In this document: in pieces, positions 61,560-64,000 of the stretch
Layout of the letters: every line of letters begins with the position of its first letter
Numbering within the stretch: position 1 is the stretch's first letter
Assembly: GCA_965247125.1 (NCBI GenBank)
Contig: CBDFGO010000003.1
Span: 1,939,300 to 2,003,299, forward strand
DNA from: CALBJU01 sp965247125
GTDB taxonomy: Bacteria; Bacteroidota; Rhodothermia; Rhodothermales; UBA10348
DNA length: 64,000 nt
Direction of reading: 5' to 3'
Translations under genes and position numbers: made by a program
The notes under the pieces: model-generated
Database searches by the model: none
Told to the model about the DNA's origin: nothing
Seen by the model: only the letters and a program-made list of their open reading frames with translations

Positions 61560-62977
61560 GATGGTGCTGTGTCTGAGTAAGTGAGGTATCGCACTGTGCC
61601 GTTAATTTCCATTGCGATCGCGCCGTCGGCGCCGGCGGGTGTGCCGGTTGCCAGGATTCCTGAACCTTCGGCGAATAGGCCCAGAATGGTGTTTCCTGCG
61701 GTGAGGTCTGTTGAGTAGAGTGCGACGGCGTTTGCGGCTCCAGCAGTTGGGTCCGTGCCACTAAAGAGGACCGCGCCTCCTACCATGCTTGCAGGGGTGA
61801 TCGATCCGTTTAACAGAATCGTTCCGGCAGATAGCTCTAGATCTCCGTTGCTCAGGGTGACGTTTCCGGCGAAAGTGGCAAGTTCTGAAGAAATGGCACC
61901 TGAGAGGGTGAGGTTGGCGACATCATTATCACCGCCAAGAACAAAGGTCGCCCCGGCCTTCGTGGTCGCCATAACAAGGGCGCTATTGCTGTACTGCCAG
62001 CGTATCCTTGCGCCTCTTGCGAGGGATGTAGAGCCCAGATAGTAGCTTGCAAATTTGGTGTCACCCACCAAAACACTTACGCCGCCATGATCGGAGTTCT
62101 CAAAGACACCTTCGTCAGCTTGAGTATTAGCCGTTACTGCGCCAGCCGAAGCAGTTCTGAACCACCCCGTGTACGTGGCGTGGGGCGTGGTCCCGACAGC
62201 GAATCGAGTGGACGCCGACAGCGTACCCGTAATCGTCGTAGCGCCAGCGGCAAGGGTGCCCGTGGTGATTATTTTCGTTGCGCTCAGGTCAAAGTTCAGT
62301 TCCGTCGGATTGAATCTGCCAAGTTCACCTGAGATATTGTTGTAAAAAACAATGTCCCCACCACCGCCAGTAGATTCCAACCTTAGATCAGAATTGAGCT
62401 TTTTGGATTTTACATATACTGCCGTTGAGCTTCCTAGCGTACCAAGATTCAGATAATTACCGCCAGCAACATCCCCCAGGTCGATGTCATTCGACTGAAC
62501 AGTGAGGACTCCGTTGATCTGTACTGCGCTACTGAGCGTCGTCGCCCCTGTGACGAAAAACGATCCAGGCACATTAACTTCATCCCCGTCGGTGTACATG
62601 AACGTCGTGAGCGTTCCACCCTGCATGGATTTGAAGTAAGCGTCAGCGTCCTCGGAAGCATCGCTCGGATCAGTGATAACGTATCCGACCGAGCCGTAGG
62701 TGGTCGGATTGTCGCCATCGTTGAGCGCGTCAAAATCGAAGAACACGCCGTCGTTGACGGTTTTCGCGTCAGACTCGATCGATAGGACGGATACGATTCC
62801 TGTTCCGTCGACGCCCGTTGAGGTGGTATAGTTGTCGCCAATGAATGTGGCCAGGACGCCAAGCTGCATTTTCCCGTCAGACCAAGAGCCGCCGCCATCC
62901 ACGTCGAGCAGAAGCAGATCTGTCGACTGGGGGGCAGTTACGTTGGTCGGTATGTCGTGAAAGAGGGAGTCAGCCAT
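61556..62977 (-). CDS. Phage tail-fibre/appendage-like protein (473 aa)
   Basis: Repetitive beta-helix-like sequence with Gly/Thr/Ala/Ser-rich turns ('GATTLSSAVQINGVLTVQSN', 'KIITTGTLAAGATTITGTLS', 'NVTLSNGDLELSAGTILLNG'), typical of tail-fibre and head-decorating proteins. The N-terminal ~60 residues ('DIPTNVTAPQSTDLLLLDVD') are a common attachment segment of such fibres. It has no chaperone-like C-terminal autoproteolysis domain that I can see. It would recognise the host surface. Confidence 0.75.
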   Translation of the reverse strand: MADSLFHDIPTNVTAPQSTDLLLLDVDGGGSWSDGKMQLGVLATFIGDNYTTSTGVDGTGIVSVLSIESDAKTVNDGVFFDFDALNDGDNPTTYGSVGYVITDPSDASEDADAYFKSMQGGTLTTFMYTDGDEVNVPGSFFVTGATTLSSAVQINGVLTVQSNDIDLGDVAGGNYLNLGTLGSSTAVYVKSKKLNSDLRLESTGGGGDIVFYNNISGELGRFNPTELNFDLSATKIITTGTLAAGATTITGTLSASTRFAVGTTPHATYTGWFRTASAGAVTANTQADEGVFENSDHGGVSVLVGDTKFASYYLGSTSLARGARIRWQYSNSALVMATTKAGATFVLGGDNDVANLTLSGAISSELATFAGNVTLSNGDLELSAGTILLNGSITPASMVGGAVLFSGTDPTAGAANAVALYSTDLTAGNTILGLFAEGSGILATGTPAGADGAIAMEINGTVRYLTYSDTAPS

Positions 62978-62981
62978 GATG

Positions 62982-63435
62982 CTACTCGTTTATGACGTCG
63001 TTCTTTTTCGGCACAAAGTGACCGAGGGAGCGACGCCCATTAATGTTCATTGTCGCGTTGATGGCGCGGATTGAGTAGACGTAGTTCAGGTCAAGGTCGA
63101 GGCCAGTGTCAGTCCATGTAAGGAGAGGTTTCTGTGCGAACTAGCGTCGGTTGCGCCCGGTAATCAAGGGCCCGGTAGATTTCGTATCCCGTTGCTCCCG
63201 CAACTGCAAGCCAGGTGAGCACGGTGGAGAGGAAGTCAGCCGACCGAGCGGCCCTGACATCAGCTGGTGGTGAAGGCGGTTTGGGCCGCAGCACATCATT
63301 CGGACCGGAACCTGTACCCACAGGGACGCCGCCGATTACGTGGTCAGAGGTATTTATCAGTGCGTAGCCGCCAGCGTTGAGAAGGACGTTCCCGCCGCCA
63401 TTGAGCCTGATTTTTCTATTTGCTGAGGTAGCCAT
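62982..63435 (-). pseudogene. Fibronectin type III protein of the phage module, frameshifted
   Basis: From ATG 63435: 'GGGNVLLNAGGYALINTSDH', a proline-rich linker, and FN3 strands 'VLTWLAVAGATGYEIYRALD'. The frame stops at TGA (63109-63111), but the FN3 domain continues in the next frame from 63116 ('WTDTGLDLDLNYVYSIRAIN', 'NINGRRSLGHFVPKK') to a TAG at 62982, 4 nt before the fibre gene. That tight spacing matches the rest of the operon, so the longer form is ancestral. One base too many, or two missing, near 63117. It may be an error in the assembly. Confidence 0.75.
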
Positions 63436-63854
63436 TAGAGATCGATCACCCCGAAACCGTCGTCCTGATCTGCTTGAAGCGTCACATCTCCGCCGTTGGT
63501 CACAATGTCGTCGTCGTCGATTCTCACGACGAGCTTGGAAGAAGCATCGCCCGAGGCGTGGCGAATGACGATGTATGCGACCGCAGCCGTGCCGGCGTTT
63601 ACCAATGGGAAAATCACGTCATCTCCGCTGAAGACAACAGCGTGTCCGTTCTGATTCTCGATCATGACCACGCCGGTCAGCGGTATCCGGGTATAGTTAC
63701 CACCGCTCAGTTCATTGGCGGATATATCGGAGACAAAGCGATTGCCCGACTGGTCGAGCGTGTCGTTCGCGTCCACCAGAATAGCATCAAGTGTCTTCCC
63801 GGTGACGCCGGTAGACATGAGTTCCTGATACCCCGAATACATCCACTTGTGCAT
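63435..63854 (-). CDS. Phage structural protein, unknown (139 aa)
   Basis: A beta-rich protein ('RIPLTGVVMIENQNGHAVVF', 'KLVVRIDDDDIVTNGGDVTL') with the look of a phage head or tail small structural protein. Its stop overlaps the next start by one base (TAATG). Family not recognised. Confidence 0.65.
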   Translation of the reverse strand: MHKWMYSGYQELMSTGVTGKTLDAILVDANDTLDQSGNRFVSDISANELSGGNYTRIPLTGVVMIENQNGHAVVFSGDDVIFPLVNAGTAAVAYIVIRHASGDASSKLVVRIDDDDIVTNGGDVTLQADQDDGFGVIDL

Positions 63855-63856
63855 GA

Positions 63857-64000
63857 CTAGCCTTTAGATTTTTTCGACTTTCCTTTGTCTCGATTTGCGG
63901 CCTCGGCTTCGTCGGCCATCTGCTGCGCCCGGTCAGCGTCCCTCTTCAGTTTGGCGGTGCGCTCCCGAACCATTTCCTTGTTCTTGAAATGCAGTTTTCG
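63857..64000 (-). CDS. Phage-module protein, C-terminal end (cut by window edge)
   Basis: An open frame from the right edge to TAG at 63857-63859 encodes a highly charged helical tail ('KNKEMVRERTAKLKRDADRA', 'QQMADEAEAANRDKGKSKKS'). It is followed 2 nt later by the next gene. Identity unknown. Confidence 0.6.
   Translation of the reverse strand, partial: RKLHFKNKEMVRERTAKLKRDADRAQQMADEAEAANRDKGKSKKSKG

Larger units (their letters stand above)
57831..64000 (-). mobile_element. Phage-derived late-gene module (prophage or gene-transfer-agent-like), left end
   Basis: All genes from 57831 to the right edge are on the minus strand, packed with 1-4 nt overlaps, and include a GH108 endolysin, holin-like proteins, a fibre-like protein, an FN3 protein and several small unknowns. 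That is the end of a tailed-phage late operon (structural genes first, lysis last). No integrase, terminase or capsid gene is in the window, so completeness cannot be judged. A gene-transfer agent is also possible. Confidence 0.75.

Noticed and set aside
1..64000. CRISPR arrays, rRNA and tRNA genes
   Set aside because: No regular spaced repeats or recognisable stable RNA genes were seen; the tandem repeats found have no spacers.

Overview
The window looks like a chromosomal segment of a marine or environmental bacterium of the Bacteroidota/Rhodothermota/Balneolota type. This is inferred from several secreted proteins ending in type IX secretion (T9SS) C-terminal sorting domains (the 'NYPNPFNPST' pattern), PadR-ABC permease pairs, TolB-propeller receptor kinases, and DUF5916/CBM9-like outer-membrane proteins. 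No rRNA, tRNA or CRISPR array was recognised, so the assignment rests on protein families alone.

Layout. 1-6.5 kb is a mobile and defence region: the end of an IS3-type element, a DUF2779 nuclease-like protein, a SIR2-HerA anti-phage pair, and an IS110-type element. The SIR2 gene has an in-frame TAG, and HerA has Arg in place of the Walker A glycine, so the pair looks damaged twice. 6.5-10.4 kb holds a relic of a sugar oxidoreductase gene and a secreted beta-helix gene split by an IS256-family element. 10.5-19 kb has a CPA2 antiporter and a carbohydrate-oxidation locus: a broken MFS transporter, a Gfo/Idh oxidoreductase, a secreted DUF1080/VCBS protein, and a cupredoxin-TIGR02604-HEAT dehydrogenase-like protein.

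19-44.9 kb carries three paralogous receptor Ser/Thr kinases (one split by a second, nearly identical IS256 copy and also frameshifted near its 3' end). Mixed in are T9SS cargo, small cytoplasmic and membrane proteins, AraC and TetR regulators, a serine hydrolase, a DUF819 transporter with a frameshift, an M2 peptidase, a DUF5916 barrel protein, and a secreted repeat protein with a frameshift in a G run. 44.9-57.8 kb carries a short T9SS protein, a PadR-ABC pair, a five-repeat DUF4177-like protein, a choice-of-anchor B protein, a DUF2652 cyclase-like protein, two tiny membrane proteins, a 2OG-Fe(II) oxygenase and an MFS-spermidine synthase fusion. 57.8-64 kb, entirely on the minus strand with many 1-4 nt overlaps, is a phage-type late module: structural and fibre genes, GH108 endolysin, holin-like proteins and small unknowns. 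It runs off the right edge.

A theme of the window is gene damage. At least nine genes are split, truncated, frameshifted or carry a changed catalytic position. Some are certain (IS insertions with 9-bp target duplications whose removal restores the frame). Others are single-base frameshifts that could be assembly errors. For most damaged genes the ancestral reading frame could be rebuilt from the sequence and is given below.
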